Shown here one piece after another: positions 37,405 to 48,144 of a DNA stretch of 64,000 nucleotides. Every line of letters starts with the position of its first letter. The stretch's first letter is position 1. The stretch comes from Nostoc flagelliforme FACHB-838 (GTDB lineage: Bacteria > Cyanobacteriota > Cyanobacteriia > Cyanobacteriales > Nostocaceae). A model generated the notes under the pieces. The model was not told the origin of the DNA. It saw only the letters and a list, made by a program, of their open reading frames with translations, and ran no database searches. The DNA lies in assembly GCF_014698065.1 (NCBI RefSeq), contig NZ_JACJSI010000025.1, positions 23,205 through 87,204 on the forward strand, read 5' to 3'. The position numbers were made by a program, and so were the translations under genes.

Positions 37405-37429
37405 TTTACTGTATCAGTATTTTTAGTAA

Positions 37430-38659
37430 ATGGTATCAAATAATTTAATTCAAAATCGTCTTAATCCCCCATTCTCCAGGGAACTTGCTCAGGAGTTACT
37501 GAATAACTACGGTTCTCCGCTTTATGTTTATAATGGCGATCGCTTGGGCAAAACTATTGAGCGCATTACCAAAGCAGTCAGCTATCGGCACACACAATTT
37601 CGCTTTGCTAGTGTTACTAATGGCAACATTGCGCTGTTAAAAATTTTCCGTTCATTTGGGTGGGGACTTCACGCTAATACTCCAGGAGATATTTATTTAG
37701 GATTGCAAGCTGGTTTCGAGCCTAGTCAGATTGTTTATAGCGGCAGTAATTTAAATCAGGCTGAGATGCTACAAGTGCTGAATTGGGGAATTATAACTCT
37801 CAATTTTGATAGCCTTGCTCAGTTACAATTGTGCTGCGAAGTTATCCCCAAAGGCACAGAAAAAAACATTCGGCTGGGTTTACGCCTTAATTTGCCGGAA
37901 ATTACCGGAGATAGCCGCATTGGTGTGCGTCCAGAGGAATTTGGTGATGCGATCGCTTTAACTGGTGAGGTGGGATTAAAGCTGAGTGGTTTACACTTCT
38001 ATCGAGGAACGGGAACTAACGCTACAGCAGCTTTTACTGAGGTGATTGATACAGTGATTGCCACAGCACAACAGTTACCAGATTGGGAATATTTAGATTT
38101 TGGCGGTGGTTTTGGCTATCCTTATCATCACAACAAAACAGCCTTTGACTGGGAAATATTTGGGGCTGAGTTGAGCGAAAGAATTACTCGTTTAGGACGA
38201 GAAATTGATTTGGTGATTGAGCCGGGACGAAGTGCGATCGCTGGATGTGCCACGTTGCTGGCTCAAGTTGTTTCTGTAAAATGGCAAGGAGAAAAACAGA
38301 TTGTCGGAGTTGATACCACTGTTGCTAATCTTTCAGTACCCTCAGTACACGGCGGCTACAGAGAAATCGTCACTTGGAAGCAAGCAGACAATCCATTCAC
38401 AACAGATATTTGTGGGAACACCACCTATTCACGAGATTATCTGGGGAAAAATTGCCAACTCCCGGCATTAGAAATTGGTGATATCGTTGCCATTTTAGAT
38501 GTCGGTGCTTATGGTTATGCTATGTCGTCTCACTTTTTACACCGCCCCAAACCTGCGGAAGTCTTACTAGAAAGTGACACACATCGCTTGATTCGCCAAC
38601 GAGAAGACTATAGTGTTTTACTAACAAATCAGATGCTTGATAGTTCCCCCCTTTTTTAA
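37430..38659 (+). CDS. Fold-type III PLP decarboxylase homologue (LysA-like), catalytic Lys missing
   Basis: 409 residues of the diaminopimelate/ornithine decarboxylase fold. The PLP phosphate loop GGGFG (225-229), EPGRS (264-268), Cys328 and the GAY motif (359-361) are kept. In active enzymes the Schiff-base Lys sits in a Y-A-V-K-A-N pattern; here the matching stretch reads FASVTNGN, with Val62 at the Lys position. The GLHCHIGS motif, whose second His stacks on PLP, reads GLHFYRGT, with Tyr191 instead. It therefore probably cannot decarboxylate by the standard mechanism. The stop codon lies inside a ccccccttttttaagggggg repeat (38646-38665), so the C-terminus may be altered. It follows the Cys-less AsnB homologue. 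Confidence 0.82.
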   Translation: MVSNNLIQNRLNPPFSRELAQELLNNYGSPLYVYNGDRLGKTIERITKAVSYRHTQFRFASVTNGNIALLKIFRSFGWGLHANTPGDIYLGLQAGFEPSQIVYSGSNLNQAEMLQVLNWGIITLNFDSLAQLQLCCEVIPKGTEKNIRLGLRLNLPEITGDSRIGVRPEEFGDAIALTGEVGLKLSGLHFYRGTGTNATAAFTEVIDTVIATAQQLPDWEYLDFGGGFGYPYHHNKTAFDWEIFGAELSERITRLGREIDLVIEPGRSAIAGCATLLAQVVSVKWQGEKQIVGVDTTVANLSVPSVHGGYREIVTWKQADNPFTTDICGNTTYSRDYLGKNCQLPALEIGDIVAILDVGAYGYAMSSHFLHRPKPAEVLLESDTHRLIRQREDYSVLLTNQMLDSSPLF

Positions 38660-38677
38660 GGGGGGTTAGGGGGGATC
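38646..38677. repeat. ccccc/ggggg palindromic repeat overlapping a gene end
   Basis: ccccccttttttaagggggg followed by ttagggggga. It matches the repeat at 3886-3965. The TAA stop of the preceding gene (38657-38659) is within the loop side of the palindrome. Confidence 0.8.
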
Positions 38678-38733
38678 AAGTCTGATCTGAACCAGATTGA
38701 CTAACAATTAATAACTAACATAAAACAATCATT

Positions 38734-40035
38734 ATGAAGTGTATTAACTGCGGAACTGACAATAAATTAAAAGAGCGGACAGCTAATCAAGGTCGGTGTC
38801 TAAAATGCAATCATCCCTTTGCTTTTGAACCGACCAGTATGAGTAAAGTTAAGATTACTGACCCTATGTTTGCGAAGGCGATCGCTGATATTTCTGCAAA
38901 TCAAACCTTATTTTTTACACCCAAACAACTGCTTTATTTATTAGATAATCGGATAAAACCCAAGTCTGCTTCATTATTTGGTTTGTTGTTTATATATTTG
39001 TTTTTTAATATTTGGGTACCAGGATTCATAGGTGGATTTGCTTCCTTATTGTTTGGTGCTAGTTCTTTTCTGATAGTATCCATTCTATTTAATATATGCT
39101 TTGTATTATATTTATATACAAAATCTCTATCAAAGAAAATACATATTAAGCTTCGCCAAGAATATGCTAGATGCTTGCAAATAATAGGAGGAATTATTCT
39201 TGCTGTAGGAATTTATGCTGCTTTAATTATATATAACTCGTTTAGTCTATTTGTCATCGTCGTTCTCTTAGGAATGTTATCAATATACTTTGGAACTCGA
39301 CAGCTACGACAAACTATATTTCCACAAGAGTTTTTATTTTCTCAAAATGATTTTCAAGGTTGGCTAAATCGCTGGCAGCAAATCAATGGTTCAATTCTCA
39401 AAATTCTTCCTTCTCCAAACCAGCAAAATAGACTAGCGGCGATTAATCCTGATGTAACAGCTTACAGTTTTGATAGATTAGTCGTTTGTGATAGTGCTAG
39501 TATTGCTCAACTATTAATTGCTAATAATTTTCACTTTGAAAATAACTGTGCAATTCTCAGCATTACTGGATATCCCCAAAGTATTTTTGACACCACAATG
39601 CAAATGTTACGCCGTAATCCCGATTTGAAAGTCTATGCAGTGCATGATTGTAATCCACAAGGAATTAGTTTAGTTCATCATTTGAGAACCAACGCTAGTT
39701 GGTTTCTCCATAGCGAGATTGTAATTATTGATATTGGACTAATGCCACGTCAAATTATCGCTACTAAGCGCGGAATGTTTATTCAATCCTCTCTCCAGTC
39801 AGCGCAAGCAGCTAAACAATTACCTGAAGAAGTTCGTCAAAGTTTATCTGCTGAAGAATTAACATGGTTAGAATCTGGAAAGTTTGTGGAATTGGAATCT
39901 TTCAGTCCCCAAAGAATAATTAAAGTTTTGCAAAAGGGTATTGCTGGCAGCCGAGATTTAGAAAGTGGTGACAGCAGCTTGCTTTTAGTAGGCGATGCAG
40001 GAAATGATATGTACGTTGTTCAAAGTTTTGGTTAG
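38734..40035 (+). CDS. Zinc-ribbon membrane protein with Toprim-like C-terminal domain
   Basis: 433 residues. A zinc ribbon lies at the start (Cys3, Cys6, Cys22, Cys25). Hydrophobic segments run from about 80 to 130 and 147 to 183 (four helices or so). Residues about 246-318 resemble the Toprim part of topoisomerase VI subunit A/Spo11: FDRLVVCDSASIAQLLIA, then ILSITGYPQSIFDTTM, then VYAVHDCNPQGISLVHHL, matching the family order E..., GxPxxxTR, DxDPxG. The acidic residues are partly changed (Asp253 for Glu, Asp305-Cys-Asn307 for DxD). A soluble nuclease-like or nucleotide-binding function at a membrane is thus possible but unproved. No named family is recognised. Confidence 0.65.
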   Translation: MKCINCGTDNKLKERTANQGRCLKCNHPFAFEPTSMSKVKITDPMFAKAIADISANQTLFFTPKQLLYLLDNRIKPKSASLFGLLFIYLFFNIWVPGFIGGFASLLFGASSFLIVSILFNICFVLYLYTKSLSKKIHIKLRQEYARCLQIIGGIILAVGIYAALIIYNSFSLFVIVVLLGMLSIYFGTRQLRQTIFPQEFLFSQNDFQGWLNRWQQINGSILKILPSPNQQNRLAAINPDVTAYSFDRLVVCDSASIAQLLIANNFHFENNCAILSITGYPQSIFDTTMQMLRRNPDLKVYAVHDCNPQGISLVHHLRTNASWFLHSEIVIIDIGLMPRQIIATKRGMFIQSSLQSAQAAKQLPEEVRQSLSAEELTWLESGKFVELESFSPQRIIKVLQKGIAGSRDLESGDSSLLLVGDAGNDMYVVQSFG

Positions 40036-40127
40036 TCTTCTCATTTTCGCTTTCAATCAAAAAAGTTTATTTAGCAAACGAATTGGCGATCGCCCCATTT
40101 ATTTTTACCAGATGTATAATTTGTAAT

Positions 40128-40703
40128 TTATCTTAAACCTCTTTCCATAAGCATTTGAGGTTCGACATTCTCAACATTAGCGATCGCTTCTAACTGAGAA
40201 ATTCCCGCGATCGCATCAACAATCTTACCTGATTTAGCACGCAACCAAGCCGTATGAGGTGCATAAGGAAGACTTTGCGCTACTTCGTAACCCGCTTGAT
40301 TGATCGCCTCGCGCTGCGACTCCACACCAACACCTTCAGCAAAGCGGATAAAAACCAGTCCAGTTGGTACTGCTAGGGAACCATTGGGTTGTAGTGTATA
40401 AATCGGACTCAATATACCCTGTTCTGATTGATTGGGTTCGCCTGAAAAAACTGCGATCGCACCGTCGTTAAGTCGTAAAATTGCTCCTGATGCTACAGTG
40501 CTAGGTTGATTGTAATGTACTGCATAGTACCCAGGCTTACGAGTGTAGGATACAGCAGTGCGTAGGCGTAGCCCGGCGTAGGCATCGCTACCAACGCGAA
40601 TTTGTTCAGGATAATCAGAAAAATAGTCTTTTTGAAATCTCACTTCAGGAATCAGGGGTAGAGAGTACACCTGTAGAAAATACTCAGCCGGAAAATAAAA
40701 CAT
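40128..40703 (-). CDS. Orphan prodomain-like protein beside prcA
   Basis: 191 residues with no catalytic residues. Residues about 110-185 resemble the propeptide region of the divergent PrcA protease: LVFIRFAEG here against NIFVKFDSE there, and YEVAQSLPYAPHTAWLR against LTIKRQLKYARNAYFVN, in the same order and spacing. It may be a stand-alone chaperone or inhibitor of a subtilase, or the remnant of a lost protease gene. A 30-base repeat (40560-40589) is inserted in frame near the N-terminus (SDAYAGLRLRTAV). No signal peptide. The ATG is at 40701-40703. Confidence 0.65.
   Translation of the reverse strand: MFYFPAEYFLQVYSLPLIPEVRFQKDYFSDYPEQIRVGSDAYAGLRLRTAVSYTRKPGYYAVHYNQPSTVASGAILRLNDGAIAVFSGEPNQSEQGILSPIYTLQPNGSLAVPTGLVFIRFAEGVGVESQREAINQAGYEVAQSLPYAPHTAWLRAKSGKIVDAIAGISQLEAIANVENVEPQMLMERGLR
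40560..40589. repeat. 30-base dispersed repeat inside a coding region
   Basis: On the minus strand it starts agcgatgcctacgccgggct. Close copies are at 47309-47338 (intergenic) and 48280-48309 (inside the transposase remnant). Confidence 0.75.
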
Positions 40704-41036
40704 TTTTCTTAAGTTCTAATGATGTTATAGCGTTTTTCAATGATATTAAATACATTTTTTTCATCAAGATCCACAGTTATACGCCCCTACTGATAGTGAA
40801 GATTCTTAAAACAACCTGATTTTGAATCCCCTCTTTTGTGGAAAGACTAATCGAAGGCTTGTATGAACTTAGATAGATTAAATTCTGTATAGTAATACAC
40901 ATATAACACATGAAATTAGAAGCATCCATAAAGCAAACGTAAGCCTACAATGGGTGCAGCAAGCTTTAAAAGTAAGGCATAATACGGTTTCCTAATTCCC
41001 AATTCCCAATTTTCAAAACATTTAGGAGATTAAACT
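40704..41036. other. Divergent intergenic region upstream of prcA
   Basis: About 330 bases with the promoters of the orphan prodomain gene and prcA. An aggag ribosome site lies before the prcA ATG. No further element was recognised. Confidence 0.4.
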
Positions 41037-43025
41037 ATGGTTCAGGTTCGTTATGGTGGACAGAACGGCCAAAAGTATGAATTTGCTATCAGTAACGAAC
41101 ACGTTGTAGTGCGTACCGAAAGCCGTACCACTCTTGTCGGTGCAAGATCCTTTGAAGTCGCACCTGTGTCACCCACAGCTCGTAGCATCCTCAATCAATT
41201 TGAGTTAAGAACACGGTTTCGGCAAGCGGGTGTAGAAATTCTGCAAGCTAAAGTTCCAAATCAGGGTGCCGCTTTGCGCGATTATGCCCGGGAAATTCTC
41301 AACAGAGAGTCTGAAGTCCAATTTGCCGGACGTGTTCTGATCGATCCAGTATCCCGACAACCTGTAATTTACACTGAAAACATTTTTGTTAAATTTGATA
41401 GCGAAGAAGAGTCAAGGGTCTGCCAAGAAATTTTAAAACGTTACAACTTAACAATTAAACGCCAACTTAAATATGCACGCAATGCTTATTTTGTCAATGC
41501 CCCTATAAACACTGGTATAGCCGTCTTTGACATCGCCGAGAGACTTCTAAATGAGGAATCAGTTGAACTGTGCCATCCTGAACTAGCGCGTGAGTCACGC
41601 CAACGTCAGGTTTTTCCACAGCAGTGGCACTTAAAGCAAACAACAATTAATGGTAAAGTAATTAACGCCCATGCCAACGTTGAAGCGGCTTGGAAGTTGA
41701 GCGATGGCACAGGAACGATTATTGCAATTATCGACGATGGTGTGGATCTGGAGCATGAAGAGTTTCGTTCCTCTGGCAAGATTGTTGCCCCGCGTGATGT
41801 CACACGTAAAACGGACAATCCCAGACCGGGAAACGAGAATAATCACGGAACATCCTGTGCAGGAGTAGCTTGTGCCAATGGCAAGTTTGGTGCATCTGGT
41901 GTGGCACCAGGTGCAAAGCTGATGCCGATTCGTTTAGCTTCGGCGCTAGGATCACAAGATGAAGCCGATGCTTTTATTTGGGCGGCTCAAAATGGTGCTG
42001 ATGTTATTTCTTGCAGCTGGGGCCCCGAAGACGGTACTTGGTTTGAGCCAAACGATCCTGTACACAACCAAAAAGTACCTCTGCCTGATTCCACACGACT
42101 TGCTATAGACTTTGCAATCAATAAAGGACGCAATGGCAAAGGCTGTGTAATTTTATTCGCAGCTGGCAATGGTAACGAAAGCGTCGATAACGACGGCTAC
42201 GCCAGCTACCAAAAGGTGATTGCGGTGGCAGCTTGTAACGACTACGGCACGAGAAGCGCTTACAGTGATTTTGGTAAGGCGGTCTGGTGTGCCTTTCCTA
42301 GCAACAATGGTGACAGTTCTCAAACTAGTGGAATTTGGACAACTGATCGCTCTGGTGTACTTGGTTATAATTCTGGTAATCGAAATTTGGGTGAGGCCGC
42401 AGGCAACTACACGAACGAATTCGGCGGAACTTCCAGTGCTTGTCCAGGTGCGGCTGGTGTAGCAGCCTTGATTGTTGCCAGAAACCCAAATCTGCGTTGG
42501 GATGAAGTGCGAGATATTATTAAACGCTCTTGCGATCGCATTGATTCAGCCGGAGGTAAATATGATGCTAATGGTCGCAGTCCTTTCTACGGTTACGGTC
42601 GAATCAATGCTCTGAAAGCTGTAGAATTAGCCAAGCCTGCTCAAACATCGCCCATTAGTATTTTTCAGGCAGTGCAAGATATCCCAATTAACGATTTGCA
42701 AACATCAACATTAGCGGTGGCGATCGCTAATACCAGCGTTCTAAAATCCATCAAAGTTAATGTAGACATCGAGCATACTTATATTGGGGATCTTATTGTT
42801 ACTCTCCTTCCCCCAGTGCAAATAGGCATACTTCCGATAGTTCTGCACGATCGCCAAGGCGGAGCTACTGATAATATCAAAACAACCTATGACGAGGTAA
42901 ACACCCCAAAACTTGCTGCCTTTAAAGGTAAAAGTCCCCAAGGAACCTGGACTCTGGAAGTTGCAGATAAAGCTGACGGAGATACAGGAAAAATTCGCAG
43001 CTTGACCATTGAAATTGGATTTTAA
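41037..43025 (+). CDS. prcA: Calcium-dependent subtilisin-like protease (PrcA type)
   Basis: 662 residues, the same length as I recall for PrcA of Anabaena variabilis. About 1-190 is a propeptide. The peptidase S8 core carries all three catalytic regions: Asp in IIDDGVDLEHEE, His in NNHGTSCAGVA, Ser in GGTSSACPGAAG. The C-terminal 130 residues are a proprotein convertase P domain (VNVDIEHTYIGDLIVTL, ... GTWTLEVADKADGDTGKI). No classical signal peptide is visible; PrcA is reported as soluble and calcium-requiring, acting on phycobiliproteins and other substrates. aggag precedes the ATG by seven bases. Confidence 0.93.
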   Translation: MVQVRYGGQNGQKYEFAISNEHVVVRTESRTTLVGARSFEVAPVSPTARSILNQFELRTRFRQAGVEILQAKVPNQGAALRDYAREILNRESEVQFAGRVLIDPVSRQPVIYTENIFVKFDSEEESRVCQEILKRYNLTIKRQLKYARNAYFVNAPINTGIAVFDIAERLLNEESVELCHPELARESRQRQVFPQQWHLKQTTINGKVINAHANVEAAWKLSDGTGTIIAIIDDGVDLEHEEFRSSGKIVAPRDVTRKTDNPRPGNENNHGTSCAGVACANGKFGASGVAPGAKLMPIRLASALGSQDEADAFIWAAQNGADVISCSWGPEDGTWFEPNDPVHNQKVPLPDSTRLAIDFAINKGRNGKGCVILFAAGNGNESVDNDGYASYQKVIAVAACNDYGTRSAYSDFGKAVWCAFPSNNGDSSQTSGIWTTDRSGVLGYNSGNRNLGEAAGNYTNEFGGTSSACPGAAGVAALIVARNPNLRWDEVRDIIKRSCDRIDSAGGKYDANGRSPFYGYGRINALKAVELAKPAQTSPISIFQAVQDIPINDLQTSTLAVAIANTSVLKSIKVNVDIEHTYIGDLIVTLLPPVQIGILPIVLHDRQGGATDNIKTTYDEVNTPKLAAFKGKSPQGTWTLEVADKADGDTGKIRSLTIEIGF

Positions 43026-43104
43026 CAAGAAGGGCAGGGGGCAGGAGGAGGAATATTGTTCTCTGTCTCCTGCGACGGTTAGAGCGAGCAAGGGTCTAAG
43101 TACC

Positions 43105-43128
43105 CCACCAAAATCTCTGATTTGGTGG
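43105..43128 (+). terminator. Candidate terminator hairpin after prcA
   Basis: ccaccaaaatc pairs with gatttggtgg around a four-base loop, about 80 bases after the stop. No T-run follows, so it is a weak candidate. Confidence 0.3.
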
Positions 43129-43137
43129 ACTGTAATA

Positions 43138-43234
43138 TATAGCGGTTCTCAATTGCATAGAATACAGACTATTTGTAGGGGCACAGCAATGCTGTGCCCT
43201 ATTGTGATATTGCTTCCATTCAAGAACCGCTATA
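43138..43234. repeat. MITE-like nested palindrome
   Basis: Outer inverted ends tatagcggttctcaatt and caagaaccgctata enclose a perfect inner palindrome ggggcacagcaatgctgtgc (43178-43199). The layout is the same as 6995-7089. Confidence 0.75.
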
Positions 43235-43288
43235 GTGGAGACTTCACCACCATATTGCATCCCTTCTGCCTCCTGCCTTCGGTGTCTG

Positions 43289-44765
<1,477 letters not shown>

Positions 44766-45030
44766 GTAGTGTACCACCTTCGTCATATCTGGGGGCAAGG
44801 ACGTTAAAAATTTATGCTGTTTTTTCGGAGTCTGACGATGTCTACGATGGTCACTGAGCTTGCCGTACCCTTCGGGATCTTGCTACGCATAGCGTCTCGT
44901 AGAGAAGTGCGAACTGCGCCTACGCTGTTTCTACTTTGATTTGTGAGAATTTAAACTCATAGATCCTCGACTTCTCAAAGAAGTCGGGGATCTTGTTTCT
45001 CACGAATGATTTAGGATTGCCATATTACAA
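44766..45030. other. Intergenic region with repeats between thiC and the RTX gene
   Basis: Carries a ctacgcatagcgtctcgtag repeat near 44884-44903 and a gatcc/ggatc palindrome at 44962-44992. The thiC promoter should lie in the first half. Confidence 0.5.
44962..44992. repeat. cgacttct/agaagtcg palindrome
   Basis: gatcctcgacttct and aagaagtcggggatc form a stem around caa; same family as 8651-8676. It lies just beyond the RTX stop and might be used as its terminator. Confidence 0.6.
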
Positions 45031-46929
45031 TTAGGCAACAATAACGAAATTGGCTTTAGTTAGTGAAAGACTAGTATTTAATTGCGCGAATTGTACTTGA
45101 TTAAACGCACCACCGCTGCCATCTTGGTCAAAGAACAATCCACCTGTACCACTGTTGTAAATAAATCTTTCAGCACCCGTCGTCGCAGATGAACCGATGG
45201 TAAACTGACTGGCTGAGAGTGTATCTACTACTAACCCACCGCCGAAACCAGCAGCCGATACCTGAATAAGTTCACCAGCCGTGTCGAAGTCATAAAGACT
45301 ATCAACGCCTTGATTGTGTGTATTAAAGCCAAAGGTATCAGTGCCACCAGATCCGTACAGAACATCACTGCCTTTCCCTCCAATCAAGAGATCGTTGCCA
45401 TCGTATCCATTGAGGTTATCGTTGCCATTGCTGCCCACAATAGTGTCAGCGTTGGCTGTACCGTAGATGTCTAATCGCTCAATATTCTTGTAGTTAACTC
45501 GATAAGTTCCAGATGTAATCGAGCCTTGCTTAGTGGTTGCGTTGAAAGTAGAGGTGATTCCCTCAAGAGTATAATTGTTGTAATTGACAGACAAAGAATC
45601 GTCATCTGTACCTCCATCTACTGTTTGAGTCACCAAAACAGAGGGAGCAGTAGATGGAGCGCTCAAATAGAAGGAGTCATTGTCACTCCCACCATTTAGG
45701 GTATTGTTGCCAGTGCTGTACTGAGCACTAAATGAATCGTTCTCAGAGCCGCCGTCTAAAAGGTTATTCCCAGAAGAAGAACCAATATCTAAATTATCAT
45801 TCCCAGTTCCTCCCTTGAGGGTATTGTTACCAGTGGTATTGAAAGCACTAAGGTAATCATTCTCAGAGCCGCCGTCTACCAGGTTTTTACCAGAGGAATA
45901 ATAAATATACAAGTTATCATTCCCAATTCCCCCCTTGAGGGTATTGTTGCCAGTGCTGTAGTAAGCACTAAGGTAATCATTCCCAGAGCCACCGTCTAAA
46001 AGGTTTTTCCCAGAAGAAGAACCAATATCTAAATTATCATCCCCAGTTCCTCCCGTAAGGGTGTTGTTGCCAGTGCTGTAGTAAGCATTAAGGTAATCAT
46101 TCTCAGAGCCACCGTCTAAAAGGTTAGACCCAGAAGAATTATACATATAGACATAATCACTTCCAGTTCCTCCCTTGAAGGTGTTGTTGCCAGTGCTGTA
46201 GTAAGCATAAAATGAATCATTCCCAGAGCCACCATCTAAGGCGTTTTTTCCAGAAGAAGAAGAAAGATTGAAATTATCATCCCCATTTCCTCCCTTGAGG
46301 GTGCTGTTGCCACTGGTATTGTAAGCATAAAATGAATCATTCCCAGAGCCACCGTCTAAGAAGTTTTTTCCAGAAGAATAAGAAATATCAAGGACATCGT
46401 TACCTAGATCGCCGTATAGGCTGTTATCTCCCTCACCGCCGGAGAGGCTGTCATTCCCCTCACCACCATAGAGTTTGTCGTTTCCAACTTCCCCAGTGAG
46501 AGTATCGTCTCCCTCGCCACCGGAGAGGCTGTCATTACCATCTCCTCCAGAGATGTAATTATTGGCACTGTTGCCTGTAATGATATTATTTAACCCATTT
46601 CCACTGCCATTTATGGCTGTTGTCCCGGTTAAGATGAGGTTTTCGATATAGCTACCCAACGTCCAGTTAACTGAAGATTTAACTGTATCAATACCACCCG
46701 CATCGCCGCCAGAGCCGTTATCTTCACTCACAATATCCCCAGTGCTATCAACGATGTAAGTATCGTTACCCACTCCACCTGTCAATGTATCGTTACCAGT
46801 GCCACCGTCTAGTACATCGTTACCTACTCCACCATTGAGGAAATCATCGCCCTCGAAGCCATAGATGATGTCACCACTCAGTGTGCCATTGAGGAGGTCA
46901 TTAACGTTAGTACCCTTGATTGTTGCCAT
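45031..46929 (-). CDS. RTX-type calcium-binding repeat protein
   Basis: 632 residues without signal peptide. The first 160 and last 130 residues have canonical GGxGxDxLx nonapeptides ([35 protein letters not shown]). The centre (about 170-420) is built of six 40-residue modules of the kind [16 protein letters not shown] + [16 protein letters not shown], near-identical at the DNA level (120-base period, about 45690-46400). The C-terminal 60 residues ([15 protein letters not shown]...) resemble the tail of type I secreted RTX proteins. No catalytic domain is seen, so a structural or S-layer-like role in the cell surface is likely. Confidence 0.85.
   Translation of the reverse strand: MATIKGTNVNDLLNGTLSGDIIYGFEGDDFLNGGVGNDVLDGGTGNDTLTGGVGNDTYIVDSTGDIVSEDNGSGGDAGGIDTVKSSVNWTLGSYIENLILTGTTAINGSGNGLNNIITGNSANNYISGGDGNDSLSGGEGDDTLTGEVGNDKLYGGEGNDSLSGGEGDNSLYGDLGNDVLDISYSSGKNFLDGGSGNDSFYAYNTSGNSTLKGGNGDDNFNLSSSSGKNALDGGSGNDSFYAYYSTGNNTFKGGTGSDYVYMYNSSGSNLLDGGSENDYLNAYYSTGNNTLTGGTGDDNLDIGSSSGKNLLDGGSGNDYLSAYYSTGNNTLKGGIGNDNLYIYYSSGKNLVDGGSENDYLSAFNTTGNNTLKGGTGNDNLDIGSSSGNNLLDGGSENDSFSAQYSTGNNTLNGGSDNDSFYLSAPSTAPSVLVTQTVDGGTDDDSLSVNYNNYTLEGITSTFNATTKQGSITSGTYRVNYKNIERLDIYGTANADTIVGSNGNDNLNGYDGNDLLIGGKGSDVLYGSGGTDTFGFNTHNQGVDSLYDFDTAGELIQVSAAGFGGGLVVDTLSASQFTIGSSATTGAERFIYNSGTGGLFFDQDGSGGAFNQVQFAQLNTSLSLTKANFVIVA
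45690..46400. repeat. Six tandem 120-base repeats inside the RTX gene
   Basis: The phrase gtattgttgccagtgctgta (or its close variants) recurs every 120 bases at about 45697, 45817, 45937, 46057, 46177 and 46297. High identity suggests recent duplication or gene conversion. Confidence 0.88.
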
Positions 46930-47568
46930 GAGTTCTGCCTACCTAAATTAATTGTTTTAGAAACTTGAGATATTAACCTGCTGTATTGCTGTTTTTAGGC
47001 ACATTAAGTTAGCCGATAGTTGGAATCTTCGGTATAATTTATGGCATCTTTAGCAAAACTAGTTTTTTACTGTCATCACGCTTTTGAGAAGCTTATAAGC
47101 GGTGAGCAGCTAGTATGGTTGGTTACACAGCACCTTTGGTTAACTTAATCAATATAATGTTTATTTAGTTGATTGTCACTACTTTAAATGTATTTTTTAT
47201 TACTTGTTTTTTGTTCATAGCTTTATATATTTTTAAGTATTAAAACTGAGTTCTACTAAGTAATATGCAAAATGTAATTTACGGAGATAAGCGATCACAA
47301 TACTCAAGGCGATGCCTGGGTTGGGCTACACCTATGCACCCCTCATATCCTTTAACCAAAAGCTTTTAACCACAGCGATCGCCTTCGTGGAACCTTAGCC
47401 ATGACTGTTACAAAGCATCAGGAACAGGATTATTGGCATCATATACTACAATTACATTGCTCGGTGGACATCCAGCAGGGACTAAAATTTTATTAATGCC
47501 CAATGCCCAATACTTCTCTACGAGAGGCTGCGCCAACGGCAACGCTCAGTAGAAGTACCCAATGCCCG
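46930..47568. other. Long intergenic region, with a 30-base repeat
   Basis: About 640 bases. AT-rich up to 47280; a dispersed 30-base repeat follows at 47309-47338, and a ctctacgagaggctgcgcc repeat at 47517-47535 runs up to the rluE start. A short stretch at 47414-47500 reads open in one frame (GLLASYTTITLLGGHPAG) but has no support as a gene. Confidence 0.5.
47309..47338. repeat. 30-base dispersed repeat (intergenic copy)
   Basis: gcgatgcctgggttgggcta followed by cacctatgca; a diverged copy of 40560-40589 and 48280-48309. Confidence 0.6.
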
Positions 47569-48144
47569 ATGCCCAAAGACTATCGATATATTATTTTTTA
47601 CAAACCCTATGGCGTTCTTAGTCAGTTTACAAAAGATGCCCCCACACATAGCACCCTAAAAGATTATATTGATGTGCCTGATGTGTATCCTGTAGGACGC
47701 TTAGATTGGGATAGTGAAGGATTGCTAATGTTAACAAACGATGGACAATTGCAACATCGTCTTGCCCATCCGCGTTTTGGTCATAAACGCACTTACTGGG
47801 TGCAGGTAGAGCGAATTCCAGATGCAGATGCGATCAAAAAGTTACAAGTAGGTGTGGAAATTCAAGATTACCGCACTCAACCAGCAGAAGTTAAGCTCTT
47901 ACCAGAGGAACCACAGTTACCTGAACGCACTCCGCCAATTAGATTTCGCAAAAATGTACCGACAGCTTGGCTGGAAATGACTTTGACAGAGGGAAAAAAC
48001 CGCCAAGTACGGCGTATGACTGCGGCTGTAGGGTTTCCGACTTTGCGACTGGTCAGGGTCAGTATAGCTCACTTACAAATAGATGACTTACAGTTGGGTC
48101 AATGGCGCGATCTCACCGCATCTGAACTCCAATTTCTACTATAG
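47569..48144 (+). CDS. rluE: 23S/16S rRNA pseudouridine synthase, RluE/RsuA family
   Basis: 191 residues from the ATG at 47569 ([15 protein letters not shown]). It contains the catalytic [17 protein letters not shown] (Asp of GRLD) and the [21 protein letters not shown] motif of the RsuA/RluB/C/D/E/F superfamily. It lacks an S4 domain, which fits RluE. An upstream ATG would add 22 residues that are encoded by a dispersed repeat, so it is rejected. The stop lies at the junction with an IS remnant, so the last one or two residues may not be original. Confidence 0.88.
   Translation: MPKDYRYIIFYKPYGVLSQFTKDAPTHSTLKDYIDVPDVYPVGRLDWDSEGLLMLTNDGQLQHRLAHPRFGHKRTYWVQVERIPDADAIKKLQVGVEIQDYRTQPAEVKLLPEEPQLPERTPPIRFRKNVPTAWLEMTLTEGKNRQVRRMTAAVGFPTLRLVRVSIAHLQIDDLQLGQWRDLTASELQFLL

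Noticed and set aside
47401..47500. Short open stretch reading GLLASYTTITLLGGHP
   Set aside because: It is brief, without a start in frame or recognisable family; insufficient for a pseudogene call.
47503..47568. Upstream ATG start for rluE
   Set aside because: The added residues are encoded by a dispersed repeat; the ATG at 47569 gives a normal N-terminus.
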